DNA from: Scylla paramamosain
Lineage: Eukaryota > Arthropoda > Malacostraca > Decapoda > Portunidae
NCBI RefSeq assembly: GCF_035594125.1
Contig: NC_087151.1
Coordinates: 17,981,501 to 18,045,500, forward strand
Length of the DNA stretch: 64,000 nucleotides
Direction of reading: 5' to 3'
Shown: positions 1 through 10,511 of the stretch, piece by piece
How positions within the stretch are numbered: position 1 is the stretch's first letter
Layout of the letters: each line of letters begins with the position of its first letter
Made by a program: the position numbers and the translations under genes
Notes under the pieces: model-generated
Seen by the model: the letters and a program-made list of their open reading frames with translations, nothing else
What the model was told of the DNA's origin: nothing
The model's database searches: none

Positions 1-667
1 AATTAGTTGTTTTTGTGGTGTAGAAGCAATCATCATTTTGTTTACATGTGCGAAGATGTTTGGGGTTTAATTTAAGGGCCACTGTTGCCAAAGACTTACC
101 ACTAGCCACTGCCCCAAAGCTGAACCTTGGCCTTATAAAATGCAGGCTCATTTTCTGAGACCGTTTTTTGGAAAAAAGAGCATCTTATAAAGCCATCAAA
201 TATGCACGAATGAACTCACCTTTACTGGGGAAGATCAGTGTCTGCCTATCCATTATATGCATGGGTGTGTTGCTTCTGAGTGTTGTCAAGGGAACGAGCA
301 AGCTTACTTCCCCCCAAAAAACAGATAAATCTTTAAAAATTGCTGTCAGCATTATAAATAATTTAGAATGGGTATACATGTGGTTTAAATTACTGAGAAT
401 GAGAAGCTCTATCTGATGAGAAGGTTGAGAAAAACTATGTTGAGACTGGTGTAAAAGTAAAAGAATACCAATGTCTGCATATGCAGTGGTTATGGAGAGA
501 GTGTGTTGAAGTGGAGAGACTTTTGAAGGGAGTAAGTTACTTTCTTGCCTTGCATCCATTTCACCTGACTAAATATTGCTAGCGCCTAATGAAACCTTTG
601 CCTTGAGTGCTGATACTGTGATTTTAGCACTAGTGACTGCAAGGGAACATTGCTTTAGAATGAATGC
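1..667. other. No gene recognised
   Basis: Both strands contain short open frames, but none has a recognisable motif or coding-like composition. The sequence is moderately AT-rich and single-copy within the window. The last part could be the degraded 5' end of the Merlin element that follows, but I could not see its N-terminal domain. Confidence 0.5.
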
Positions 668-1165
668 ATGCTGGCAATGAAAGTGATTCTTTTTGTTAAC
701 CACTGGGTGAGTTGTCACTGGGACCACAGCACAGTGATAAAGTGCTTGAACATTTCATCACAGACATCAGCTGATTGGCACTCATTCTGCAGCAAAGTCA
801 TGGATTTCTGGTTTATTCATCAAGCGATTATTGGTGATCTTGGGATGCTCATGGAAATAAACAAGATCTTCATCATGTAATGACAGTACAAGAGAGGATG
901 TGTGCTGTCCCAAGTTTGGCTCTTCAGAGGGATAGAGCACCCCACCTAGAAAAGGTACAATGTGCCACTGGTGGGCTAAGTGGATGCGGCTGAGCAGCGA
1001 GATAAAGATATGCTTCTCCCACTCAGTGAAAAATATATCCGCTGTGGGTCTGTGATCATGAGTGACTGCTGGGGAGCATACAAAAAACCTGCAGAACTTT
1101 AGTATACCCAAATCATTAATCATGCTGTAAACTTTTTAGACCAAGTGGAAAGAGCAGATGAAGCA
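668..1165 (+). pseudogene. Merlin-type transposase relic (ISXO2-like DDE domain)
   Basis: Read in one frame with stops ignored, this stretch follows the ISXO2-like/IS1595 transposase domain used by eukaryotic Merlin elements. The order of blocks is SADWHSFCSKVMDFW (about 767-811), a degraded copy of the usual IGG-pGKIVEID catalytic block (IIGDLGMLMEINK), YKRGCVLSQVWLFRGIE, then LLPLSEKYIRCGSVIMSDCW around 1000-1070 and NHAVNFLDQ. The second catalytic aspartate is kept in SDCWGAY. The frame is destroyed by TAA-TGA at 878-883 and further stops near 938, 968 and 1102. Neither terminal inverted repeat nor target duplication was found. The block order makes the family call firm. The copy is old and cannot encode an active enzyme. 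Confidence 0.75.
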
Positions 1166-1395
1166 CCCGGGTACACAAAGCTAATTTCTTTAATAATACC
1201 TGATCCAGTATTTATTTATCAAGGTTCACAAAGAGGAAACCCTCCTACACCAATTGTTCGTGCAGGTGGCATTGCTCTATCCCCTCAGGGCACCCAACAT
1301 TGATAGCCTGTTCCTCTCAATGACATCTCCAGTGATGAGGAAGAACTGGAATAAGGTAATGATTTCATATGCATTTCTTAGCCATGCCAGTTAAG

Positions 1396-1530
1396 CTAGG
1401 ATAGGTTAGGTCTGTTAGGTTAGATTAATTTGCTTAGGTTAGTTTGGTCAGGTAAGGTTAGATTAGTTTGGTTAACTTAAGTTAGATTAGATTAGTTTGG
1501 TTAGGATAGTTTTGTTAGGTTGGGTTAGGT
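1396..1530 (+). repeat. Degenerate GGTTAG repeat arm
   Basis: About 135 bp made of variants of GGTTAG, TTAGGT and TTAGATTAG. It resembles the arthropod telomeric unit TTAGG but is too irregular to be a telomere array. The complementary arm lies at 1886-2038. Confidence 0.7.
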
Positions 1531-1885
1531 GGTGGAGCATGATGGCCAGCTGGCAGCCACAGATGAGTGGCAGCCAGTCCTCTCAAGGGAAACACTGCAA
1601 GTGACTGTTGCTGTTGTGGTACTTATTTGTGAGGATGAAACTATTTTTGGTAAAAATTTACAACTCCTTACATAACCAGCCCCCTTCTCTCCAACAAGTT
1701 TGGGAGACCTGTGGGGAATCAGGGGTTTTGGTGTGGGGTGGAACATGGAGAGCAAGGTTTTATGGTGGAAAACCAAATTAGGGCAAATTTGGACATTCAT
1801 GAAAAGTCTAAGGGTCAGATGCCATGTTTTGATGAGTGGGAAAATTCCTAACTTAACCAGGGGGCTTCATTGCCCCCTTCAAGAA
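1531..1885. other. Spacer between the GGTTAG and CCTAAC arms
   Basis: About 355 bp with no coding signature on either strand. It lies between two arms of complementary repeat sequence, so it could be the loop of a fold-back element. Confidence 0.4.
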
Positions 1886-2038
1886 CACTAACCTAACCTA
1901 GCAACCTAGCATTATTTACCTAACTTAACCTATCATTACTAACCTAACCTAACCAGGAGGCTTTGCCCTTCTTGGCCCTCCCTTAAGGACACTAAACTAA
2001 CCAAGCATTACCTAGCCTAACATTACCTAACCTAACCA
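1886..2038 (-). repeat. Degenerate CCTAAC repeat arm
   Basis: Repeated CCTAAC/CCTAA variants, complementary to the GGTTAG arm about 360 bp upstream. The two arms form an imperfect inverted repeat. Confidence 0.7.
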
Positions 2039-2142
2039 ATGTGCACTGCAGCAGTCACATGCTATTCCTCACGACCAGCATCTGAAATCATCATATACTA
2101 AGAAATAAGATCCATTAACATTCACCAAGTGAGGAAATAGTG

Positions 2143-2478
2143 CCAAACTTCAAGGTTGTGAAGACAAAAGCTGCCATTTTCAAGGGTATATAAAAAAATG
2201 TAGATCACAATCTTCCAAACTTATCATGACAGCTGGAGTCAAACCAGCAAGGCATTGTGACACCCTCCCTCACAGAGCAGCAAGGAACAATACCCTCATA
2301 GCGTCCTTTGCCAAACTTCAAGGTTGTGAAGACAAAAGCTGTCATTTTCAAGGGTATATAAAAAAAATGTAGATCACAATCTTCCAAACTTATCATGACA
2401 GCTGGAGTCAAACCAGCAAGGCACTGTGACACCCTCCCTCACAGAGCAGCAAGGAACAATACCCTCATAGCGTCCTTT
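2143..2478. repeat. 168-bp tandem duplication, two copies
   Basis: Copy 1 is 2143-2310 and copy 2 is 2311-2478. They are almost identical: GCATTGTGAC against GCACTGTGAC, GCCATTTTC against GTCATTTTC, and one extra A in a homopolymer. This implies recent unequal exchange or replication slippage. No coding role is visible. Confidence 0.9.
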
Positions 2479-2875
2479 ATATATCTTGCAAGTAAAATGA
2501 TGTGCCTCATAATAAAATGTCCATAATAAAATGATTATTGTTCAATAGTTTTGATGCAACAAACAAGCTGAGTTTATGTATGGTCAAAAAATACTTTCTA
2601 TATATTTCACTCACATATGAACTACTTCCTGAAGCAGATAAGAAGTGTTCCAGGACTCAGTGTGTGAAAGGAGCCATACTGTACAAACAATTTGTGGACA
2701 TTGGCTCTGGGACGCACCTCTGTTTTCAACACGGATTTGTGAATCAACTATAGGAGAAAGCTGTCTAAAACTTTTAGAGACGTACACTACAGTAAGTATA
2801 TTATATCATTATGCCAATCTTCGATGGCAAAGTAACAAGGCATTATTGTAAATGTTAATGCTATTTCTTTTCATT
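2479..2875. other. No gene recognised
   Basis: AT-rich sequence with short random open frames. No splice-framed or conserved reading frame is apparent. Confidence 0.5.
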
Positions 2876-3005
2876 TTTATTGCAAAACATTAGTTTCTGA
2901 GGGGATGGGGGTTCAAGGGATAGAGTAAAAAATAAAAAATAAAGATTTGTGTGGAAAATAACATTAATTCAAAACAAACTAAAAACTAGCAGAAAAAATT
3001 GTTTA
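2876..3005 (+). repeat. Unclassified dispersed repeat, copy 1
   Basis: Shares an alignable stretch of about 130 bp, including GCAAAACATTAGTTTCTGA and TTCAAAACAAACTAAAAACT-like blocks, with the reverse complement of 11625-11750. Family unknown. Confidence 0.6.
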
Positions 3006-3828
3006 ATCCAGAACAGAGACTGGTGAAAGAGTAAAAATTGACCGAGACATCTCGATAGCATTCTTAGAAAGATGATGCTGAACACAGTCTATTTAATTCA
3101 CTCTTTCTCTGAAGGCTAAGTTTAAAGTGTGTGTGAATACAGGCTATTTTCGATGTTTCGCACTGGAGGGTCGGTCCTAGCAGGATGAAAAATTACCACC
3201 ACCACCGGTCATTTAAGGGTTAACCCCCCAATGGATAGCATAGCGCAGAACATGCTAATGTTTACCAAAGTTTGTTATTTACATCGAAACGGATTACGGT
3301 AAAGTAAAATTTACCAATCTAATGGCATTTTCAAATTATCCCAACTCACAACACCAGCTCCCCAACCCCTACCTTAAGGCTGACAATAACCAACTAGGAT
3401 GTGGTGCGCTCAAATATCAACTTACCTTTCTTGCGATTTTGTCCCATATTGTCCCAATATCATCAACAAGGCACGACGTCCGCAAAGGTATTGCTCGCTT
3501 TATTTACGAGTGGTATGGCAGCAGCAGTTCCATCACGTGTGAGGCAACACTGCACATTTAGGCACTCACGGCTCGCCACTTGGATTCCGACGCTATTGCT
3601 GGACTTGTCTTCTTACCACACTCCCCAGTGTTTATGTACAGTGCGATTTATACATTACAGCCAATGCATAACTTCCTGAAACAGTTGTGTAACAGTACGC
3701 AGAACAACACGGTCCATAATACTGATGATGACTGCCGCCAATAATTCCAGGTTGAATAACTCATAAACATACTACTAATGCTTGTAATAACTCTTATAGC
3801 TATATTATCACCGGAATACTTTTTAACA
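3006..3828. other. No gene recognised
   Basis: Short open frames at 3322-3561 and 3401-3679 on the plus strand overlap in different frames and show no motif. The segment ends at the poly(A) side of the jockey-like LINE. Confidence 0.5.
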
Positions 3829-3989
3829 TTTTTTTTTTTTTCGTGTAGGACGGGCACTGGCAAAGGGTAACAAAACTGTAATAAAAAAAAAAAGATTCAA
3901 TACGGTTTCGATCCCCAAACATGCAAAGTGGTAGTCCAAAATTACTGGATAAATTTCCTAAAACCTACCTCTTGAAAGAGTTCATGTCA

Positions 3990-6080
3990 TAGGAAGGTGG
4001 ATATATAGAAGCAGGCAGGGAGTTCCAGAGTTTACCAGAGAAAGGGATGGATGATTGAAAATTATTAACTCTTAAATTAGAGGTGAGGAGAGAATATGGG
4101 TGAGCGAAAGAAAGTCATGCAGCGAGGCCACTGGAGGAGAGGAAGTATGCAGCTAGCAAGATCAGAAGAGTAGTTGGCATGAAAATAGCGGTAGAAGATA
4201 GCAAGAGATGCAGCATTGCGACGATGAGAAAGAAGCTGAAGACATCCAGTTCGGGGAGAGGAGTTGCTTCAACGAAAAGCTTTTGATTCCACCCAGTCTA
4301 AAAGAGCGTATGAGTTGAACCCCATAGACGTGTGAAGCATACTACATACATGGACGGATCAGGCCTTTGTACAGGGGGAGAGATAAAAAAACTGGCATAG
4401 ACAACTCAGAATACCTAACTTCATAGAGGTTGTTTTAGCTAGAGATGAGATGTGAAGTTTCCAGTTTAGATCATAAGTAAAGGACAGACAGGATTTTCAG
4501 TGAAGGAGAAAGGGGCAGTTGAGTTATTCAAGAAGAGGAGATAGTTGTCTGGAAGGATGTGTTGAGTTGATAGATGGAGGAATTGAGTTTTTGAGGCATT
4601 GAACAATAGTAATTTTGCTCTGCCCCAATCAGAAATTCTAGAGAGATCACAAGTCAGGCGTTTTGTAGCTTCCCTGCATGGCTATTTACTTCCTGAAGGC
4701 TGGGCATCTATGAAAAGACAAGGAAAAGTGCAAGGTGGTATCATCAGGGTAGGAGTGGATAGGACGAAGTTTGGTTTAGAAGATCATTAATGAATAACAG
4801 GAAGATAGTGGGTGACAGGACAGAACCCTGAGGAACACCACTGTTAATAGATTTAGAAGAACAATGACCGTCTACCACAGCAGCAATAGAATGGTCAGAA
4901 AGGAAACTTGAGATGAAGTTATAGAGAGAAGGATGGAAGCTGTAGGAGGCTAGTTTGGAAATCAAAGTTTTGTGCCTCACTCTGTCAAAAGCTTTTCATA
5001 TATCCAAGGCAACAGCAAAAGTTTCACCAAAATCTTCAAAAGAGGATGACCAGGACTCAGTAAGGAAAGCCAGATCACCAGTAGAGTGCCCTTGATGGAA
5101 CCCATACTGCCAATCAGATGGAATTTTTTGAAGTGATAGATGTTTAAGAATCTTCCTGTTGAGGATAGATTAAAAAAACTTTTGATAAGCAGGAAATTAA
5201 AGCAATAGGATGGTAGCTTGAGGGATTAGAATGGTCACCCTTTTTAGAAACAGGTTGAATGTAGGCAAACTTCCAGCAAGAAGGAAAAGTAGATATCAAT
5301 AGACAGAGTTGAAAGAGCTTGACTAGGCAAGGTGCAAGCATGGAGGCACAGTTTTGGAGAACAATAGGAGGGACCCCATCAGGTCCATAAGCTTTCTGAG
5401 AGTTTAAGACAGGGAAGGCATAGAAAACATCACTGCAAAATATCTTAATGGTTAGCATAAGGTAGTCAGAGGGTGGAAGAGATGGAGAAACGAGTCCTGA
5501 ATCATCCAAGGTAGAGTTTTAAGAAGTAGATTAGATAGCAGTGGCACCATCAAATTGAAATAAAGGAAGGAAAGAAAGAAGCAAAGTTACTGGAGATATT
5601 TTTGGCTAGGTGCCAGAAGTCACAAGGGGAGTTAGATCTTGAAAGATTTTGACACTTTCTATTAGTGAAAGAATTTCTAGCTAGTTGGAGAACAGACTTG
5701 GCATGATTCTGGGTACAAATATAAAATGCATGAGAATCAGGTGATGGAAGTACTTTTGTGTGCCACCTCTCTGTCATGTATAGCACAAGAATGGGCTATG
5801 TTAAACCAAGGTTTGGAAGGTTGAGAGTGAGGAATGTATGCCTCCATGCCAGATATTATCACCTCTGTTATGCACTCACCACATAGAGATAGGTCTCTGA
5901 CATGGAGCCAGTAGTCCAAAAAAAAAAATCAGCATAATACCTCTTCAGGTCCCCCCATTTACAAAGGCAAAACACCAGAGGCATGTACCTCCACTTTTAG
6001 GGATTTTGTGGAGGGATTGGAGGGATAGGACAAGATCCAGATATGTGATTGTGACAGGAGGAGCCCAACAGAGAAAATAG
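3990..6080 (-). pseudogene. Reverse transcriptase region of jockey-like LINE copy 1
   Basis: Reading from high to low coordinates, the fragments follow the usual RT order. A linker/N-terminal region lies at 5919-5550. Then come KAYGPDGVPPIVLQNCA and a YHPIALISCLSKVF block (5509-5144), and a thumb-side fragment with SGVPQGSVLSPTIFLLFIND (4980-4744). The catalytic block has changed from YADD to YPDD (near 4745-4760), which removes a conserved residue. At least three frames are needed to read the domain, so this copy is dead. The 3' part (about 4700-3990) encodes the remains of the C-terminal region and the 3' UTR. Confidence 0.85.
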
Positions 6081-6084
6081 GGTG

Positions 6085-6357
6085 ACAGTACCAATGTGTC
6101 TTATTCATAATATAAGGCTTTTCAAATCTTTTTCCTTTTTTTGGTGGGGAGAGGGTCAGGAGAGCCGGGTGGGGGACAGGGGAGCCACAATCACATTCTA
6201 CTGTACCACTTCGGTTTCCTAAAAGCAGTAGGTTCTTGGGGCCTGGCTCCTCCTGGCCTGAGCTTCCTTCCAGCGTTCCATCATGCGCACTAGAGCTCTT
6301 GGTACATCCTGATTTGACCTCTCAAGGATATTGATTAGTTTCTCAGCTCTAGCCCAG
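6085..6357 (-). other. Extra segment inside jockey-like LINE copy 1, with a short coding-like frame
   Basis: Copy 4 of this LINE (63.7 kb) passes directly from GGGTAACAG to GAGGTTAGA, whereas here about 270 bp intervene. On the minus strand 6365-6219 is open for 46 codons ending in TAG and contains ERSNQDVPRALVRMMERWKE, which is compositionally protein-like. An A-rich stretch follows. It may be a small retroposed fragment or the end of another element. No family is recognised. Confidence 0.4.
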
Positions 6358-6403
6358 CAGAACAATTGGAGGTTAGGAAAAGGTTAAGAATGTTGGGCGT
6401 GTC

Positions 6404-6438
6404 ACTTTAAACACTTTAAACACTTTAAACACTTTATT
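6404..6438 (-). repeat. 9-bp tandem 3' tail of the CR1-like LINE
   Basis: Three perfect ACTTTAAAC units (6404-6430, plus-strand reading) followed by a diverged fourth. It sits exactly at the 3' end of the element, where CR1/L2-type LINEs carry a short tandem repeat used in target-primed reverse transcription. Confidence 0.8.
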
Positions 6439-6888
6439 ATGTTTGTCTGTAATACATATATAAGCTTAAGGTACAATTAATTGAAAGACAAACAGCCCCT
6501 TATGAAGCACAAGCTTTTTGGGCACACTTAATATCTACTTAATACTGAAATGTAAAACAACACTAAACTAAAAATCTAATTGAAGAAAATGTAAAAAAAA
6601 AAAAATTAAAAGCAATAACAAAAGATTTAGGGATAAATGGCTTTGCAAGAACAGGAAGGAAAGGAGAAAAATCATAATTATACATGAGAAATAGAGAAAA
6701 TTGAAGTGGAATCTGATTATAAACAAGCAAATATTAGTTTTGAGAATAATTAAACAAACAGAAATAAATATGTATATATACTAGAGGTTATAAACTATTT
6801 TAGTTACAGAGGATATGAACTATTTGGTTACAATACCAAGAAACAAAATAATTGATATTGATAAAAATTGATTGAAGTACAAGATGTG

Positions 6889-8409
6889 TCAGTATTGAGA
6901 CAATAAATATTCTTTTAGTTTTCTCTTAAAGATATTTACGCTTAATGAATTTTTTATGTGTGACAGGGTACTATTCCATATTTTGGGACCTTTATACATT
7001 AGAGAGTGTTGGTAGAGAGTTAAGGTATGATGGGGAATCTGTAGAGAATGCCTGTAGCGTGTGGAGTGGTTATGAGTTAGGGTCAGGGTATTGTTGTTGT
7101 TGGAATTTATCAATTTGAACATGTATGATGCAATAGAGAAGTTTGATAAGTCAGAGAGTTGAAGGATTTTCATAGATTTAAAGAGTGGAGGTGTGTGTTG
7201 GAGGAAGTCACTATTAGTCATGATTCTAATAATTTTCTTGTGGAGGATGTTTAGATTTTGTAGATGACATGGGTAGGTAGTGGACCAAATTGGATTACAG
7301 TAGGTTAAGTGTGGGTATATATGGGCATAATACATGATTTTCATAATTTCCACTGGAACAAAGTTTTTTATTTTCAGCAATAGAGCTATTGATCTAGATA
7401 ATTTTAGGCAAAGGTTTGATATGTGATATTTAAAGGTAAGATTATTGTCAAATGTGACTCCAAGAAATTTTGTCTTAGAAACTTGCGTGATATCTTTATC
7501 TAATATGGTAAGTCTAGGTAAGGGTTGGTATTTGGTGGTGGTATTTGTAAATAACATGTAGAAAGTTTTAGCTGTGTTAATTGTTAGGCGATTTGCAAGA
7601 CACCATTCAGAAAAGGCAGATAATTCTAGGTTGGCTCTGTAGATTAGGTCAGTAGGATTATCACCAATCATGTACAAGGTGGAGTCATCAGCAAACTGTA
7701 TAGTGTTGAAAGCAGTAGAGGCATTGCTGATATCGTTGATATATATCAGGAAAAGAATAGGGCCTAAGATGCTACCTTGTGGCATGCCAAGATGTATAGG
7801 TTTGATGGTTGATTTAGAGTTATTGTAGGATGTAAAATGAGATCGGCCAGTTAAATATGATTTGAACCAATTTTCCACACAACCGCGAATACCATAGTGA
7901 CGTAATTTGTCTATTAGAATGTTTGGGTCAACTGTGTCAAAAGCTTTGCTGAAATCAATGAAAATGGATATTATAGACTTATGTTTATTCAAGGCATCGT
8001 GTAGGTCAGAGGTAAACACATTTATAGCGTCAAAAGTATTTAGTCCGGGGCGGAAACCAAATTGCCTATTATTTAAGAATTTTTGTGAATTGAGGTAGTT
8101 CATGAGGAAGTTCTTCATAATGATTTCAAATATTTTAGAGAACACTGGTAAAATAGAGATTGGTCGGTAGTTTGAGATATTAGTTTTACTTCCCGATTTA
8201 TGGATAGGGATAATTTTTGCCAGCTTGAATCTATTAGGGAAAACTCCATCTTTTATTGAATCATTGAATAATTTTGAGAGTGGCTCTGCTAGAAGATTTT
8301 TGTTCTCTTTGATTATTTTCACAGGTATTTCATCCGTAGGGCATTTTTTATTTTTTAAGGCAGAAATAGCTTTTATTATGTCATTTCCTGTCACTATGGG
8401 AATATTCAT
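6889..8409 (-). CDS. CR1-like LINE ORF2, reverse transcriptase half
   Basis: A 506-codon frame carrying the RT domain and C-terminal region. It contains SNYRPISILPVFSKIFE, a palm block with FIDFSKAFDTVD (around residue 150), GMPQGSILGPILFLIYINDI and the catalytic QFADDSTLY (around residue 238). Then come the thumb and a C-terminal PIWSTTYPCHL/ILHKKIIRI section ending in FKRKLKEYLLSQY. All conserved RT residues I can check are present. The ATG at 8409 is probably not the true start, because the same frame continues upstream to about 8530, where it meets the endonuclease frame. One frameshift therefore separates the two halves of a single ORF2 of about 1000 residues. Confidence 0.85.
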   Translation of the reverse strand: MNIPIVTGNDIIKAISALKNKKCPTDEIPVKIIKENKNLLAEPLSKLFNDSIKDGVFPNRFKLAKIIPIHKSGSKTNISNYRPISILPVFSKIFEIIMKNFLMNYLNSQKFLNNRQFGFRPGLNTFDAINVFTSDLHDALNKHKSIISIFIDFSKAFDTVDPNILIDKLRHYGIRGCVENWFKSYLTGRSHFTSYNNSKSTIKPIHLGMPQGSILGPILFLIYINDISNASTAFNTIQFADDSTLYMIGDNPTDLIYRANLELSAFSEWCLANRLTINTAKTFYMLFTNTTTKYQPLPRLTILDKDITQVSKTKFLGVTFDNNLTFKYHISNLCLKLSRSIALLLKIKNFVPVEIMKIMYYAHIYPHLTYCNPIWSTTYPCHLQNLNILHKKIIRIMTNSDFLQHTPPLFKSMKILQLSDLSNFSIASYMFKLINSNNNNTLTLTHNHSTRYRHSLQIPHHTLTLYQHSLMYKGPKIWNSTLSHIKNSLSVNIFKRKLKEYLLSQY

Positions 8410-8414
8410 GGAAT

Positions 8415-9908
8415 TTAGGAAATTACCTCTGAGATAAGAAATGTGTGAGTTTTGAGCTCTAGGAAGCTGGGAGCTAAGTTGAGGTGCAATTTGTGAAAAA
8501 TAGGTGTTGAATGCATTAATTTTGAAATTTCATGTGGAGTGTGTAGGACTGTGTCATTATAGTGTAGTGTGTGGGAGACCGTCTTGTTATTATTATTAAT
8601 GTTTTCTATTTCGGTAATTAGTTCCCAAACTTTTTTTGTGTTAAGTCTAAAATTTTCAAACCTTTGTAGGTAATATTCAGATTTCTTGCGTTTTATTAAG
8701 TTATTTAGATAATTTCTGTAATGTTTGTAGTGGTCCATTGTAATTGACCCTAGTTTGTATAGTTTGTACAGCTGATATTTATGTTTTGTTGAATTTATTA
8801 ACCCCTGTGTTAACCAAGGCTTACTTAGTCTTTTGGATGTGATAGTTTTGGTTATTTTGGGGAAGCAGGAATAGTATATTTTATATAATTTATCCAGAAA
8901 TATGTCGCAGTTTGTGTTTGTGTCACTGCTAGTGAGGTAGAGATTCCAGTCTGTATTTGATAGGGTCTGTGTGAATTTCAACCGATTTACTCTATTTTGT
9001 AGCCTAAAATCAACTTTGTGGTGAATATTGCACACTTTATCAGAGACTGGAATATTAATAAACACTGGAAGGTGGTCACTGATAGGAAAGTGGAAAATTC
9101 CAGAAGAGACTGGTTCATTGAAGTTTGTCCAGACGTGATCCAATAAAGATGGGGCTGCAGTTGTATTTATGTCTGAAAATCTTGTTGGTCGAGATATATG
9201 TGGGAAGTAATTGTTTGATTGCATAGTTGTAATGAAAGAGTTAGTAGGAGGGTGTGACACATGTTCAAGAAGGTTTATATTGAAGTCACCTATGAGTATA
9301 TTCCTGTTGTTTGTGAAAAAGTTATTTGAAAGAAGATTATCAATATATGCATTAAATTCATTTACTTTAGCATGTTTACTATTTGGTCTGTAAATACAAG
9401 AAACAGAGTAGGAGGTAGTAGGTAGAATAATTTTCACACTACATAGTTCAGCATTTTCATCACACATGCAAAAATCCTTAATAATTTCACTTTGTAGGTC
9501 AATATTTACATAAATTGCAACACCCCCACCTGGAGAGTATAAAGGCCTGTGAACATGATATGACTTATAGCCATCAATTTCGTGAAGGTGAACATTATTT
9601 GCATTGAGCCAGGTTTCACTTATACATAAGATATCAGGGAGTTTGGGAAGAGATTTGATAAAAGAGATTACTTGGTCATAATTTTTGTTTAGTGAGTGGG
9701 CATTTATATGGAGAATATTGATATAGTCAGCGCTACTTCTTGGTATAACATTCATGTATGAGGTAAGGTCATGATAATTACAGATATCATCTAACTCAAG
9801 AGATAAGTACATGGAATTTATTATTTCTATGCCGATGCTATCAGATTCATTGTTGTCTTCTAAGTCGTTGAAAAGTGTATTGAGGAGATTCTCACTAGTA
9901 AAGTTCAT
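8415..9908 (-). CDS. CR1-like LINE ORF2, endonuclease half
   Basis: This starts at the ATG at 9908 and encodes an apurinic/apyrimidinic-type endonuclease: ILHINAHSLNKN (around residue 65), DILCISETWL (around 95), NILIGDFNI (around 197) and ISDHLPVF (around 277). These match the N, E, D/N and SDH catalytic positions of the EEP fold that nicks target DNA. After the endonuclease comes a basic linker (TSKRLSKPWLTQGL, KRKKSEYYLQRF) leading to the RT. The real reading frame ends at about 8528: after HEISKLMH the frame becomes a fake tail, and the sister frame continues with INAFNTYFSQIAPQL. A 1-base indel at a short A-run explains this and could be real or an assembly error. Confidence 0.85.
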   Translation of the reverse strand: MNFTSENLLNTLFNDLEDNNESDSIGIEIINSMYLSLELDDICNYHDLTSYMNVIPRSSADYINILHINAHSLNKNYDQVISFIKSLPKLPDILCISETWLNANNVHLHEIDGYKSYHVHRPLYSPGGGVAIYVNIDLQSEIIKDFCMCDENAELCSVKIILPTTSYSVSCIYRPNSKHAKVNEFNAYIDNLLSNNFFTNNRNILIGDFNINLLEHVSHPPTNSFITTMQSNNYFPHISRPTRFSDINTTAAPSLLDHVWTNFNEPVSSGIFHFPISDHLPVFINIPVSDKVCNIHHKVDFRLQNRVNRLKFTQTLSNTDWNLYLTSSDTNTNCDIFLDKLYKIYYSCFPKITKTITSKRLSKPWLTQGLINSTKHKYQLYKLYKLGSITMDHYKHYRNYLNNLIKRKKSEYYLQRFENFRLNTKKVWELITEIENINNNNKTVSHTLHYNDTVLHTPHEISKLMHSTPIFHKLHLNLAPSFLELKTHTFLISEVIS

Positions 9909-10511
9909 GATATAGAAAGGGGAATTAAAGAAAGGCTAGTAGAAAAGGGGGCAAGTATGGGTAGCAGAGAGGGAGGAGGGAGTGGAAGGGATTTGGAAAA
10001 GTTTAAGGGAGAGGAAAGGAAGGATATGATAAGTAGAGATAGAGAAGAATAATCAAAGAATAAGGAAATACATAATAAAAAATAAAAATTAAAATTAAAT
10101 AAAAAGAAATTGAAAGGCTTACCAGGTATGTCATAAGAAGGGTGGAAGGTAGATTGCAAAATGTTTGCAGAATTTGGTGATCAAAAGGATTAAGTTGATA
10201 AAACTATAAATGTTCAAGATATTGGCAAAGTAAAGATGATAGAATAAAGCTTCATACCCAAGATATTGGCAAAGTAATAGATAAATAGGCAAAGTAGTAG
10301 ATGATAAAAGAAAGTTTCATATGATGAAATCTAGAAAAAATTAAGATGAATAATAATAAGTTGGAGACATGCATAGGATATGACATATAAAATATATACA
10401 CAGGAAAGGATAATGAATACATTACGAGTATATATATATAAATTAAATAGACATAAAGATTTCTAGAATGTTTGGTAGGAAATATTGCATCATGTTGAGT
10501 TGAGAGCACAT
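9909..10511 (-). other. ORF1-ORF2 spacer of the CR1-like LINE
   Basis: About 600 bp of AT-rich sequence between the stop of ORF1 and the ATG of ORF2. Two open frames (10159-9905 and 10509-10252) are hydrophobic and low-complexity with no motif, and I take them as chance. Confidence 0.5.

Noticed and set aside
185..559. 124-codon minus-strand frame
   Set aside because: No motif, no start context or conserved partner; AT-rich chance frame.
782..1123. 113-codon minus-strand frame
   Set aside because: Lies antisense to the Merlin relic, whose plus-strand reading gives a clear domain.
1396..2038. Telomere array
   Set aside because: The GGTTAG-like units are irregular, short and present in both orientations within 650 bp, unlike a true (TTAGG)n telomere.
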